From contig DATGHU010000042.1 of assembly GCA_035307765.1 (NCBI GenBank), forward strand, positions 1 through 64,000: a DNA stretch of 64,000 bases, given 5' to 3'. Source of the DNA: a bacterium (GTDB lineage: Bacteria > Sysuimicrobiota > Sysuimicrobiia > Sysuimicrobiales > Segetimicrobiaceae). A program made the position numbers and the translations under genes. The notes beneath the pieces are model-generated. The model was not told the origin of the DNA, did no database searches, and worked only from the letters and a program-made list of their open reading frames with translations. Positions 1 through 8,929 of this stretch are shown here, one piece after another; position 1 is the first letter of the stretch, and each line of letters opens with the position of its first letter.

Positions 1-527
1 CGATCGAGCTGGGCCTCAGGAAGCGGATAGGTGCCTTCCATCTCGATCGGGTTTTGGGTCGCCATGACGAAAAACGGTTCCTCCAGCCGACGCGACTCTC
101 CGGCGATCGTCACGGCGTGCTCCTGCATCGCCTCGAGCAGCGCCGACTGCGTCTTGGGGGTGGCGCGGTTGATCTCATCGGCCAGCACGATTTGGGCAAA
201 CACCGGCCCGGGCTGAAACTCGAACCGGCGCCGTCCGGTGTCGTCCTGGACGATGAGGTTGGTGCCGAGGATGTCGGCGGGCATCAGGTCCGGCGTGAAC
301 TGGATGCGGGCGTAGTTCAGCGCCAGGGCCTGGGCGAGGGTGCGCACGAGGAGCGTTTTGCCGAGCCCCGGCACCCCTTCCAGGAGCACGTGCCCGCCGG
401 CCAGCAGGGCGATGGCGACGAACTCCAGCAACTCCTGTTGACCCACGATGACCCGGCGCAGCTCCGACAGGATCGCGTCGTAGACTGCGCGGAACGCCTC
501 GGCTTCGCGGGACAGCGGATCACTCAT
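1..527 (-). CDS. MoxR-family AAA+ ATPase, partial (C-terminus beyond window)
   Basis: The first 175 residues of a MoxR-type AAA+ ATPase run off the left edge. Reading from an ATG at 527, the Walker A loop is GVPGLGKT, the Walker B is VLADEIN, and the MoxR-typical segments [12 protein letters not shown] and [19 protein letters not shown] are present. MoxR ATPases act as chaperones that assemble or activate protein complexes and usually sit beside DUF58 and von Willebrand factor A proteins. The start overlaps the stop of the preceding gene by four bases (ATGA), so it is probably translated with the coiled-coil membrane protein upstream. The client cannot be told from this window because the following genes lie outside it. 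Confidence 0.93.
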   Translation of the reverse strand, partial: MSDPLSREAEAFRAVYDAILSELRRVIVGQQELLEFVAIALLAGGHVLLEGVPGLGKTLLVRTLAQALALNYARIQFTPDLMPADILGTNLIVQDDTGRRRFEFQPGPVFAQIVLADEINRATPKTQSALLEAMQEHAVTIAGESRRLEEPFFVMATQNPIEMEGTYPLPEAQLD

Positions 528-2089
528 CGCCCGCCCCCCAGGGTCTCGAAGTACCGGCGGATCACGGTCAGGTACTCGGGCGGAATCTGATCCTGCGCCA
601 CCGCCCGGTCGTTCTGGTGGGCGACGTCCGCCGGCACCGGCGCCGTGGGAAGCTGCGGAGAGCCGGCGCGCCCCGGGGCGACCAGATCCCGAGTGAGCGA
701 ACTGCCCTCCCCCTGCTTCCCCGTCAGGTGCTCTTCGGCCCGGGTGCCGCCGAGCCGCTGGGTGGGGGCGCCGAGCGCGGGTCCCTTCCCCTGACCGGGC
801 CGGCTGCCCTGGTTGGGACCGGGGGGAGGCGGGGTGCCGGCTTCGTCGCCGGGCGCCACGGGGTTGGGCCCCGGGGCGGTCGGCGGCGGGGCCTTCTCGG
901 TTTGGGCCTGCCCGGTGACCTGCGCGCGGCTGTTCCCCAGCGGCCCGCCCCGGGCGATCCGCTCCGCCGATCGCTGCACCTGGCGGTGAGCGTCCCCGAG
1001 TGCCTGCTCGTCGCCGAGCATCCGCTCCAACCCTGTGAGGTCCTGCAGGGCGTCCCCGAGCGCCGAGGCGGCGGCGGGGAGACGGTCGCGCTCCACCTCG
1101 CGGCGCGCCTTCGCAAGGTTCTGTCGGGCGGAGTTTGGCGCATTCATCTCGTCCAGAGAGTCGGAGAGGGCGCTCAACCGCTTGGACAAATCCTGGCGCG
1201 CGCTGGGATTCCGCTCGCCGCGCAGCTGTCCGGTGAGCGACTCCAGCTCGCGGATTGCTCCGTCCAGCCGAGGATCGGCGGGGGAGGTCGGCGCGAGGCG
1301 CGGGTCGCGCGCGCTCTGCGTGCCGCGCACCCCGGCGCCTCCGAGGCGTCGGGCGACACGATTCTCGGCCGCCTGCAGTTGCCGGCTCGCGTCCGCCAGC
1401 AACCCCAGCGCGGACTGCCGCGACACCCGCGGCCCGGAAAGCTGCCGCCCCAACGCCTGCAGATCAGGGGCGGCGCGGCGGGCTTCGGGAAGTCCCTGCG
1501 TGCGCGCCGCCGCTTCGAGCTGCCGGGCAATCGCGGTCAGCGCGCGACCTTCGCTTCGGATCACGACGGCGTTCCGCGCCGCGGGCCAGCCCGGGATCGA
1601 CCATCCCTGCAGGAAGTGCGCCCACACGAGCAGAGCGCCGACGCACGCCGCCGCCGGCCACAGCCCTCGGGGAAATGGGACGGGCGCGGCCGTGCGGGGG
1701 ATGACCCCGCCCGCGACCTCCACCGCGTCGGCGATCTGCAGGCGCGCCAACCCCACTCCCGGCGAAGGCCCTTCCAGCAGTTCGACCGCGGTGCTGAGCC
1801 GATCGGCCAGGCCGAGGCGGCGATCGGTCATACGGGCAGCCTGCAACAGCGGCGGCCGCATCAACCACGCCAGCAGGGGCAGGCTGAGGGCGAGCGCCCC
1901 CACCGAGATCACCGCCGCGGCGCGCAGAGGGAACGGGATCGGAACGATCATCGTCGCGAGCGCCCACACTAGAATCCCCGCGGACGCCGCCGCCGCCGCC
2001 CGGCCGAGGAAGGGGACCGCGGCCCCCAGGCCCAGCCGCCACCGCACCCGGCCGAGCACCTCGTGCAGGGCGATCGACTCGCGCGTCAT
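524..2089 (-). CDS. membrane protein with long coiled-coil region (DUF4175-like)
   Basis: A 521-residue protein whose start is taken at the ATG at 2089, because codons upstream only shadow the neighbouring permease and this ATG overlaps the permease stop by ATGA. Residues 1-100 hold two hydrophobic segments, with a third near residue 170. The middle and C-terminal half is rich in Arg, Glu, Leu and Ala and looks coiled-coil. A Pro/Gly/Gln-rich linker follows, and the end carries the short motif [13 protein letters not shown]. Proteins of this layout occur next to MoxR genes; the function is unknown. It is anchored in the membrane with most of its mass probably outside. The DUF4175 comparison is from memory of the architecture. 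Confidence 0.75.
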   Translation of the reverse strand: MTRESIALHEVLGRVRWRLGLGAAVPFLGRAAAAASAGILVWALATMIVPIPFPLRAAAVISVGALALSLPLLAWLMRPPLLQAARMTDRRLGLADRLSTAVELLEGPSPGVGLARLQIADAVEVAGGVIPRTAAPVPFPRGLWPAAACVGALLVWAHFLQGWSIPGWPAARNAVVIRSEGRALTAIARQLEAAARTQGLPEARRAAPDLQALGRQLSGPRVSRQSALGLLADASRQLQAAENRVARRLGGAGVRGTQSARDPRLAPTSPADPRLDGAIRELESLTGQLRGERNPSARQDLSKRLSALSDSLDEMNAPNSARQNLAKARREVERDRLPAAASALGDALQDLTGLERMLGDEQALGDAHRQVQRSAERIARGGPLGNSRAQVTGQAQTEKAPPPTAPGPNPVAPGDEAGTPPPPGPNQGSRPGQGKGPALGAPTQRLGGTRAEEHLTGKQGEGSSLTRDLVAPGRAGSPQLPTAPVPADVAHQNDRAVAQDQIPPEYLTVIRRYFETLGGGR

Positions 2090-2790
2090 CCCGCCGCCAG
2101 GCTGCGCAGCCGCTGACCGGTCCACAGCGCACAGCCCACACCGATCGTTGCGTAGGTCGCCATCGGGACAGCGGGGAGGAGCCCCCGCGCGGCATCGGTC
2201 ACCGCGACGATTGGGTTCAGCCCGTGAAGCGGCAGTGGGAGTAGGGTCGTACCGACAAAGATCACCAACAGCGTCGCCCAGTGCACCACCGTCCGCAGGA
2301 ACTCCGCGTCGAAGAACACGCCGTAGAGAAGACCGATCTGGGCGATCCCCCAGGCGGCCACCGCGATCACGCTCGCCGTCGGGAGCAGCGAGACCGTGGG
2401 GATCTGCCGGATCGCCGTGGTCAGGACCAGGAGGGGCGCGCCCAGCACCAGCCAGTAACCGATCGTCACGAGCGAGCTGACGCTCTTGCCGATCACAATC
2501 GTCGCGGGGGAAAACGGTGCGAAGATCAGATCGATCGCCGCCTTCTCTCCTTCCACGGCGATCTCCTGGATGAGACACGCCGAGGCGAAGTAGGCAACCA
2601 TCACGATCTGCACCCAGAGCACGGCGACGTACAGGCTTGTCTCGTTTGACTCGGTGAATCGGCCGAGTTCGGGGGGTAGTCCGAGAAAGACCAGCGCGCC
2701 GAGCATGCCGAGGTAGACCGCCTGAAGAACCCAGATCTTGCGGCTTCCGCTCCGCGCCCGCAAGTCCCCGCGCAGCACCGGATTCTCCAC
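2086..2790 (-). CDS. ABC-2-type transporter permease subunit
   Basis: A 234-residue integral membrane protein. The GTG at 2790 is chosen because a good Shine-Dalgarno (ggaggac) lies just upstream and the N-terminal motif NPVLRGDLRARS matches the start of ABC-2-type export permeases. About six hydrophobic segments are visible. No ATP-binding partner is encoded inside the window, so it may lie beyond the left edge or elsewhere. It sits between two large membrane proteins in a tightly packed run (14-bp gap upstream, ATGA overlap downstream). Substrate unknown. Confidence 0.75.
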   Translation of the reverse strand: MENPVLRGDLRARSGSRKIWVLQAVYLGMLGALVFLGLPPELGRFTESNETSLYVAVLWVQIVMVAYFASACLIQEIAVEGEKAAIDLIFAPFSPATIVIGKSVSSLVTIGYWLVLGAPLLVLTTAIRQIPTVSLLPTASVIAVAAWGIAQIGLLYGVFFDAEFLRTVVHWATLLVIFVGTTLLPLPLHGLNPIVAVTDAARGLLPAVPMATYATIGVGCALWTGQRLRSLAAG

Positions 2791-2803
2791 GGCGTCCTCC
2801 CGC

Positions 2804-4660
2804 CTACCGGCGCTCCAGAGGTAGCAGCAGGATCGTGAGCCGCTGGCGCGGCGCCCCGGCGCCCCCGAGCGCGAACACCGGCGCCGGTCCCTCCAACTCA
2901 CCTACCAGCACCGGTGTCGCGCCATTAAGTATAGCATCGCCGTTCGGCCCCTGAAAGATCCCGTCCAATACGCGGGCGGGGAGCTCGGGCAGCGATCGCC
3001 CATCTGCCGTGGCCGCGATCCACCCATCCGGGTGCAGCTCACGAACCGTGCGGCCGGCCGGAAGATCCCCCACCGAGTAGACGCGGTCGCGCCACCGGAG
3101 TTCGACACGCCGGGCGCGGAGGGGCCCCAGGTCGACGGAAAGCGTCCGCCCACCGTCCGCCAGCGACGCCGACGCGACGAGGCCCACGGCCCCCACCGCC
3201 TCAAATGGGCGGGGCGGCTCCCCGGGACGGAGGACGCCGGTGAGGACGGTGCCGCCCGAGGTCAGCTCCATCCGAAGATCGCCGGTGGGGGTCATCGGAT
3301 CGGCGACCATATCCGGAGAGACCGTAACCTTGTACCGCCCGCCGTAGGGCACCGCCACGGCGGCGACGGCGACGGCCTTCGCTTCCCCCGACCCGATGAC
3401 GGGTCCGAGCACCGTCGCCTGGACCAGCGTCGCGGATCGGTGGCGGGTGAGTTCCGCCAGGCTGGAAAATGCACCCAGCCCGGCCAGGGCGATCACCACC
3501 GCCGCCCCGGCACCCGCGATCGTCGGCTTCCACCGCAGCAACCCCAGGACCGCCGCGAGATAGAGGAGGATCGCGCCGCCCACCTGCGCGTGGACCCCCG
3601 GGTCGAGGGGTGTGCCCGTGGTCAATTGCTCGGCGACCGCCGCCGCGTCAATGCTCGACGCGGCCCCCCCGCCCAGCACCTCGTCCCACAGGCGGAGGCG
3701 CCCCTTCCATTCCAACACCGGAGACCGCCACGGATCGAATCCCCAGATCGTCACCTGACCCGCGCCCGCGTCGCGGGCGGCGATCAGGGGGCCCCCGCCG
3801 CCCAGGACCTCGCGGGCCCCGGCGCGAGGGATCAGCGTGGTCGCGGCCAGCGGGGCCGGCGGGAACGCGCCGCCGTACCGGGCCGCCAGCTCGACCGGTG
3901 GGGGAGCGACGCGGGGCCCCCCCACGTCCGCAGGAAGAATCGGGTCGAGAAACGCCAGCTGCCGGGTGCCGGGGCCGGCGATCAGCAGAAGGCGTCCGCC
4001 CAAACGCACCCATGTCAGCAGCGCCTGTTGCTGGGCGCTGTCCAGCAGGGCCGGATCGAGGCCGCGAATTACGAGGAGATCGACCGCGGCGTACTCTTCA
4101 AAGCTGTGGGGGAGCGCGTCCGCCGTGACGTACCCAACCGCAACCCGGCCGGGAAGGAGGCTGAGGGCGGCCAGGCCGACGCGGTCGTCGGATAACACGA
4201 CCAGCACGCGGTCACCGACCTGTTCCGGCGCGATGGCCACCGCGGTCTGCAGGACCGGCTCCCCGTTGACGGCGACGCGGATCGTCACGGGGCGTCGGGG
4301 ATCGCGGATCGTCACCGGGGCCCGGATCACCTGGCCTGCCCCGGCGACCGATTCGAAGGGGACGATGGTCGAGGTGATGACCCGCCCGATCTCGGGCCCG
4401 AGTGCGGGGGCGTCCACCTCGAGTTCGGCGTGGCCCGATCGCGCCAGCGGGGGCACCACGACCAGGATCGGCACCGTCACCCCGAGTTTAACGATCCCAT
4501 CGAACCCCAGCCGGACCTCTAGGCCGCCGTCCGCCGCGGGGCTCGCGGCGGACGGCGGCGCGGGCGCGAGGCACCAGAGCGCGCAAAGCCCGACGAGGGC
4601 CGGGCCGGCGCACCGCGCCACCTCCCGCCAGGTGCGGCTATGTGGCTTTCTTGCCGTCAC
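2804..4660 (-). CDS. large exported membrane protein of unknown function
   Basis: About 618 residues if translation begins at the GTG at 4660; a second GTG at 4621 is equally possible. An N-terminal hydrophobic signal or anchor (residues 20-35) is followed by a beta-rich extracytoplasmic part and then a segment resembling a class I glutamine-amidotransferase fold without an obvious catalytic Cys (VLVVLSDDRVGL, GGRLLLIAG). Two hydrophobic helices lie near residues 360-410, and another beta-rich tail follows. This layout is common in proteins encoded with MoxR and ABC-2 permeases. The 5' end overlaps the FmdB-like gene by 23 bases. No enzymatic function is claimed. Confidence 0.6.
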   Translation of the reverse strand: MTARKPHSRTWREVARCAGPALVGLCALWCLAPAPPSAASPAADGGLEVRLGFDGIVKLGVTVPILVVVPPLARSGHAELEVDAPALGPEIGRVITSTIVPFESVAGAGQVIRAPVTIRDPRRPVTIRVAVNGEPVLQTAVAIAPEQVGDRVLVVLSDDRVGLAALSLLPGRVAVGYVTADALPHSFEEYAAVDLLVIRGLDPALLDSAQQQALLTWVRLGGRLLLIAGPGTRQLAFLDPILPADVGGPRVAPPPVELAARYGGAFPPAPLAATTLIPRAGAREVLGGGGPLIAARDAGAGQVTIWGFDPWRSPVLEWKGRLRLWDEVLGGGAASSIDAAAVAEQLTTGTPLDPGVHAQVGGAILLYLAAVLGLLRWKPTIAGAGAAVVIALAGLGAFSSLAELTRHRSATLVQATVLGPVIGSGEAKAVAVAAVAVPYGGRYKVTVSPDMVADPMTPTGDLRMELTSGGTVLTGVLRPGEPPRPFEAVGAVGLVASASLADGGRTLSVDLGPLRARRVELRWRDRVYSVGDLPAGRTVRELHPDGWIAATADGRSLPELPARVLDGIFQGPNGDAILNGATPVLVGELEGPAPVFALGGAGAPRQRLTILLLPLERR

Positions 4661-4955
4661 CCGAACTCGACTCGGCGGTCGAAGGCTTCGTCGAGGACGA
4701 AGAGGATCCGGCGTCCGATCCGCCCGCGGACACCTTGGTCGGCGCGGCGGTCTTGCTTTCCCCCTCGGCCGGGGCGGGGGATTTTCGGTTATCGGTGACA
4801 TAGAATCCCGAACCTTTAAAAATGAGGGCGGGCGCGGAAAACACGCGGCGCACCGGCCCTTTGCAGCGCTCGCAGCGCTCGACAGTCTCACCTACTGCGT
4901 GGACAACCTCAAACTCGTGGTGACAGCGTGTACACCGATACTCATACGTTGGCAC
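4638..4955 (-). CDS. FmdB-family zinc-ribbon protein
   Basis: A 105-residue protein starting at GTG 4955 behind an agaggtgag ribosome-binding site; the next residues, PTYEYRCTRCHHEFE, are the FmdB hallmark. Two CxxC knuckles (CTRC and CERC) would bind one zinc. The N-terminal 55 residues are the ribbon, and the remainder is a low-complexity Ser/Ala/Lys tail often seen in this family. FmdB-type proteins are suspected regulators, but their role is not settled. It is the first gene of the run toward MoxR, preceded by the terminator of the upstream acetyltransferase. Confidence 0.9.
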   Translation of the reverse strand: MPTYEYRCTRCHHEFEVVHAVGETVERCERCKGPVRRVFSAPALIFKGSGFYVTDNRKSPAPAEGESKTAAPTKVSAGGSDAGSSSSSTKPSTAESSSGDGKKAT

Positions 4956-4980
4956 GATCTCACCTCTGCGGCTCAAACGC

Positions 4981-5015
4981 AGAAAACGGCCCCGCCCGCG
5001 ACGGAAGCGGGGCCG
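4981..5015 (-). terminator. Rho-independent terminator after the GNAT gene
   Basis: A 9-bp perfect inverted repeat (4987-4995 with 5007-5015, cggccccgc/gcggggccg) separated by 11 bases. Read on the minus strand it is followed directly by ttttct. It lies 16 bp past the acetyltransferase stop and 26 bp before the FmdB-like start, so it separates the two transcription units. Confidence 0.8.
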
Positions 5016-5030
5016 GATGCGATGCTACGT

Positions 5031-5573
5031 TTATTGTGGCCCCGGATCCGCGTGGCTGTCAAGGTGACGGTACATGACGACCGTATCGGCGAGGGGGCCC
5101 GAGGCCGCTTGGGCATAGCCGGGAATGATGCCGACTCGAACGTAGCCGAGGCTCGCGTAGAGACGTTCGGCCGCGTCGCCGGGGCGGGTGTCGAGGACCA
5201 AGAGTGTCCGGCCGGCGCCGCGGGCGGCCCGCTCAACCGCCAGCATCAGGGCACGCCCGATGCCCCGGCGGCGGACCGCGCGGTGCACGAGCAGCTTCAT
5301 CACCTCGGCGCGGTGGCGTGCGTTCGGCATGGCCGCGAGTGCGAGTTGGACGGTCCCCTGCACGACGCCGCCGACCACCGCTGCGAGGACGAGGTGCGTG
5401 CCGCCCGCCACCCCCGCCGCCACGCTCATCCAATAGGCGCGGGCATCGGCCTCCGCCAGCGGCGGCAGAAACCCTACCGACGCCCCGCTGTCAACCGCGT
5501 CCTGGAGGAGGGCGATGAACTGCGCGCCGTGCGCCCGGAGCTGCTGCGCGGAGAGGACCTGGATCTCATCCAC
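5031..5573 (-). CDS. GNAT-family N-acetyltransferase
   Basis: A 180-residue GNAT protein. The acetyl-CoA-binding motif A is visible as RRRGIGRALM (Q/RxxGxG/A type), preceded by the V-K-L-L-V strand and followed by the TLLVLDT strand and the Y-x-x-L-G-Y segment near residue 145. GNAT enzymes transfer an acetyl group from acetyl-CoA to an amine; the acceptor cannot be read from sequence. It stands alone between metK and a terminator. Confidence 0.88.
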   Translation of the reverse strand: MDEIQVLSAQQLRAHGAQFIALLQDAVDSGASVGFLPPLAEADARAYWMSVAAGVAGGTHLVLAAVVGGVVQGTVQLALAAMPNARHRAEVMKLLVHRAVRRRGIGRALMLAVERAARGAGRTLLVLDTRPGDAAERLYASLGYVRVGIIPGYAQAASGPLADTVVMYRHLDSHADPGPQ

Positions 5574-5680
5574 GTGCCGCCGCCCTCGGGCGAAGCCCCC
5601 TGCCGGTCGAGGAGACCCGCACGATTCGTCGGGTGTCGGAGGAGCGGCGGTGTGCGACCGACGGGCCGAGGTGAAGCGCC

Positions 5681-6901
5681 TCAGCAGACGCTGTACTTCC
5701 CCTGGGCCAATTCGCGGCAGAAGACCTGGATCCCGGCCAACTCGCGGTCCACCACCTCGCCGACCCGACGCTCGACGGCGGCCTTGCGCGCGCCCTTGGC
5801 AAGGATGATCTGGGCGGCGGCGACCGGCTCATCGATCGGCTTGCCGATCTGGCTGACCATCCAGACGTACGCCTCGCGAACGCCCTCGACCTCCTCGAAC
5901 ACCTTCTGCGCCACCTGATGGGTGAAGATCGAGTAGATCTTTCCCACGTGGGAGACGGGGTTTTTGCCGGCGGCCGCCTCGGTGCCCATCGGTCGATTGA
6001 TCGCGATGACGCCGTTGACCTTGTTGCCCCGTCCGATCTGACCGCTGTCGCCCGACTCGGCGGAGGTGCCGAGCACCGAGAGGTAGATTCCCCCCACCCC
6101 CCGCCCCGGTTCGTCGAGGGTGTTCAGGTCGAAGTGGATCTTATCCATCGTGGTGCGCCGGGCGAGAAAGGACGTGACGGCATCGTAGATCTGCTGCTTG
6201 CGACGGAAATAGTGATCCTCGTTTTCGATGAAACGATCGACGAAGGCCACGGCGGCCGTGAGGCGCAGCTCCCGCCCCTGCCGCACGCCCATCACTTTGA
6301 CGTCCTCGCCCGCCTCCGGAAACTCTTCCTTGAAGGTGCGGGAGTTGATGAACTGCTCGGTTTCGCGCACCAGCCGCTCCGTCTCGGTCATCGGCCAATA
6401 CCCCACCGCCGCCGACGTATCGTTGGCGCCCATGACGCTGCGGCTGAAGATGTCGACGAGTTCGGCCGACCCCGGCTTGATCTCCAGCTGGTAGGAAACG
6501 TGGGGACCGTCGAGGGTGTCCGGTCCGCCTGGATCGACGAACCGGAGGTTCTCGCGCAGCCAGTTCTTGGCGGTCCTGATGGCGAGCTCGCGAATCGGCA
6601 CGACCCGGCCGTTGAGCCCCTCGGTCGCCCGATCGCCGAAGATGAGCTTCATCGGCTCGCGGATCGCTCCGCCTCCGAACTTGACCTCGGCATCTCCGGC
6701 AACCAGGAAGGCCTTGTCGATGTTGTGGTGAAGGATCCGGCCGAACTGGCTCAGGTACTCCCGGCTGAGCTCAACCGACACCCGATCCATGATCGCGTCA
6801 CAGATCGAGTCGGGGTGGCCGATCCCCTTGCGCTCCACCATCTCGACCTGCAGGTCGCCCACCGGGACTCCCGGCAAAGTCTCTACCCGAATGGTCCGCA
6901 T
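5681..6901 (-). CDS. archaeal-type S-adenosylmethionine synthetase (methionine adenosyltransferase)
   Basis: A 406-residue protein from ATG 6901, with ggaggac nine bases upstream. It makes S-adenosylmethionine from methionine and ATP. The sequence is not the usual bacterial MetK: it shows the archaeal AdoMet synthetase family features ERKGIGHPDSICD near the N-terminus, GGGAIREPMKLIFGDRA, GANDTSAAVGYWPMTE, HFDLNTLDEPGRG and the end KYSVC. The length fits that family (about 400 residues). It is encoded alone, and I saw no recognised SAM riboswitch in the 121 bp before it. Confidence 0.93.
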   Translation of the reverse strand: MRTIRVETLPGVPVGDLQVEMVERKGIGHPDSICDAIMDRVSVELSREYLSQFGRILHHNIDKAFLVAGDAEVKFGGGAIREPMKLIFGDRATEGLNGRVVPIRELAIRTAKNWLRENLRFVDPGGPDTLDGPHVSYQLEIKPGSAELVDIFSRSVMGANDTSAAVGYWPMTETERLVRETEQFINSRTFKEEFPEAGEDVKVMGVRQGRELRLTAAVAFVDRFIENEDHYFRRKQQIYDAVTSFLARRTTMDKIHFDLNTLDEPGRGVGGIYLSVLGTSAESGDSGQIGRGNKVNGVIAINRPMGTEAAAGKNPVSHVGKIYSIFTHQVAQKVFEEVEGVREAYVWMVSQIGKPIDEPVAAAQIILAKGARKAAVERRVGEVVDRELAGIQVFCRELAQGKYSVC

Positions 6902-7022
6902 CCTGGTTGTCCTCCGATCGCCCGCTCCCGATCCATCCCGCACCGACGCGACCGGGAGGGCGTCACAGGCAGGCGTTCTTCGCGGCCCGCCGGTGATCTC
7001 CTGCGTCCGCTGCCATTCCGCG

Positions 7023-7700
7023 TTACCGGGTCGGGGCCTGTGCAAATATCCTGACCAGCACCATGCCGCAGGCAAACCCGCCGATGTGCGCCCACCACGC
7101 CACGCCGCCGGCCTGGGGCACGCCGAGCGACGCCAGGCCCGAGAACAGTTGGATGAAGATCCACAGCGGCAGGAACAAAACCGCGGGCACCCACACGAAC
7201 CGCAGAAAGAGCAACAGCCAGATGACCAGCTGCACCCGCGCCGTCGGATACAGCACCAGATACGCGCCGAGGACACCGGCGATGGCCCCGCTGGCGCCGA
7301 TCGTCGGCTCGGCCGACAGCGGGTTCGCGAGGATGTGCACAAGGTTGGCGACCACTCCGCAGATCAGGTAGAACACCAAAAAAGGGCCGTGCCCCATGGC
7401 GTCCTCGACGTTGTCGCCGAAGATCCATAGGAAGAGCATGTTGCCCAAGATGTGCCCCCAGCCGCCGTGCAGAAACAGACTGGCGACCAACCGCACCGGG
7501 AGCGGCGCGGGGGTGGGCGCGATCCGGCCGGTGACCGCCGCGGGGACGACGCCGTAGGCCATCAGCAGGCGCGCCGCGTCGTCCAGTGTCGGCAGCGTGA
7601 GGGTGTAGTAGAACGCCGCCCCGCACGCCGCCATCACCACGTACAGCATGATGGGAAAGGTGCGGGACGGAATGTCGTCCCGAAGGGGGAAGAAGATCAC
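7023..7700 (-). CDS. rhomboid-family intramembrane serine protease
   Basis: A 225-residue polytopic protein starting at GTG 7700. The catalytic dyad is visible as Ser137 in GASGAIAG and His205 in WWAHIGGF; the L1-loop motif HGGWGHILGN (Asn87) is also present. Six hydrophobic segments fit the minimal rhomboid core. These proteases cleave transmembrane substrates within the bilayer. There is a 90-bp gap from ispG upstream and 121 bp to metK downstream, so operon membership is uncertain. Substrates unknown. Confidence 0.92.
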   Translation of the reverse strand: MIFFPLRDDIPSRTFPIMLYVVMAACGAAFYYTLTLPTLDDAARLLMAYGVVPAAVTGRIAPTPAPLPVRLVASLFLHGGWGHILGNMLFLWIFGDNVEDAMGHGPFLVFYLICGVVANLVHILANPLSAEPTIGASGAIAGVLGAYLVLYPTARVQLVIWLLLFLRFVWVPAVLFLPLWIFIQLFSGLASLGVPQAGGVAWWAHIGGFACGMVLVRIFAQAPTR

Positions 7701-7789
7701 CGGCGCTGACTAGCGGGCCGGCGCCGAAGTGTGAGGGCGATTGTGCGGAAGGCGACGCGAACGGAGGCCAAGGCTGGCCCGCGGCCCGC

Positions 7790-8896
7790 TCACCCGGAGG
7801 TTCCGGCTTCCTGTGCCTCGCGCATCTCGGCCTCCTGCTTCTCACGGACCACGATCTCCACTTCTTTCATCAACCCCTCGAGAAGGTGTGCCTCGGGCAG
7901 GCTGGCGACGATCTTGCCCTTCTTGAAGATGAGCCCCATCCCCTTGCCGGCGGCGATCCCGAGATCCGCCATTCTCGCTTCCCCGGGGCCGTTGACCGCG
8001 CACCCCATCACCGCCACCTTCACCGGAACCGGGTACTGCTGCAGACGGCGCTCCACCTCCTCGGCCAGCGTGACGATGTCGACGTCGGCCCGGCCGCACG
8101 ACGGACACGCCACCAGGATCGGTCCCTTCATCCGCAGGCCGAGCGATTTGAGGACCTCGAACCCGACCTTCACCTCCTCCACCGGATCGGCGGCGAGCGA
8201 GACCCGGATCGTGTCCCCGAGTCCGCGGGAGAGGATGGCCCCCAGGCCCACCGACGATTTCACCGTCCCGGCCCATGTCGTCCCGGCTTCGGTGATCCCG
8301 ACGTGCAACGGATACGGAGCGGCCTCCGCGATGCGGACGTAGGCCGCGATCGCCATCTCCACGTCGCTGGCCTTGACCGAGATCACGATATCGTGGAAGT
8401 CGAGGTCCTGCAGGATCTTGATCTCGTCGAGAGCGCTCTCGACAAGCGCTTCGGCGCAGGGCTCGCCGTACTTGCGGAGCATCTCCTTCGAGAGCGAGCC
8501 GACGTTCGCCCCCACCCGAATCGGCACGCTCCGGCTCTTGGCCTCGCGTGCCACGGTCCGGACGCGCTCGGCGACCCCGATGTTTCCCGGGTTGAGCCGC
8601 AGCTTGTCGACCCCCGCCTCGAGGGCGGCGAGCGCCAGGCGATAGTCGAAGTGAATGTCCGCGACGAGCGGGATGGAGATGCGGGCCTTGATCTTCCCGA
8701 GCACGGCGGCGGCGGCTTTGTCCGGGACCGCGACGCGGACGATCTCGCACCCCGCGGTGACCAGGGCCTGGATCTGCGCAACCGTGGCGTCGACGTCCCG
8801 CGTATCCGTGGTGGTCATCGACTGCACCGACACGGGCGCCCCGCCCCCCACCGGGACCGGTCCGACTCTGACGCGCCGCGTCTGTGTGCGATCCAT
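7790..8896 (-). CDS. ispG: 4-hydroxy-3-methylbut-2-en-1-yl diphosphate synthase (GcpE)
   Basis: A 368-residue IspG, which converts methylerythritol cyclodiphosphate to HMBPP in the MEP isoprenoid pathway with a [4Fe-4S] cluster. Diagnostic stretches are VSVQSMTTTDT at the N-terminus, LRLNPGNIG in the barrel, and the C-terminal cluster ligands ACPSCGR and MGCAVNGPGEA. It is downstream of rseP (33-bp gap) and shares the region with dxr and uppS, so three isoprenoid genes are grouped. Length is normal for the short bacterial form. The tail after the ferredoxin-like domain is Glu/Ala rich. Confidence 0.97.
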   Translation of the reverse strand: MDRTQTRRVRVGPVPVGGGAPVSVQSMTTTDTRDVDATVAQIQALVTAGCEIVRVAVPDKAAAAVLGKIKARISIPLVADIHFDYRLALAALEAGVDKLRLNPGNIGVAERVRTVAREAKSRSVPIRVGANVGSLSKEMLRKYGEPCAEALVESALDEIKILQDLDFHDIVISVKASDVEMAIAAYVRIAEAAPYPLHVGITEAGTTWAGTVKSSVGLGAILSRGLGDTIRVSLAADPVEEVKVGFEVLKSLGLRMKGPILVACPSCGRADVDIVTLAEEVERRLQQYPVPVKVAVMGCAVNGPGEARMADLGIAAGKGMGLIFKKGKIVASLPEAHLLEGLMKEVEIVVREKQEAEMREAQEAGTSG

Positions 8897-8929
8897 CCGG
8901 CCTATTCTAACATCAACGGCTTCGTCCCG

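Noticed and set aside
6902-7022. A possible SAM-responsive riboswitch before the SAM synthetase gene.
   Set aside because: I checked the 121-nt leader by eye for SAM-I, SAM-II and SAM/SAH consensus elements and found none; only a GC hairpin without a T-run is present.
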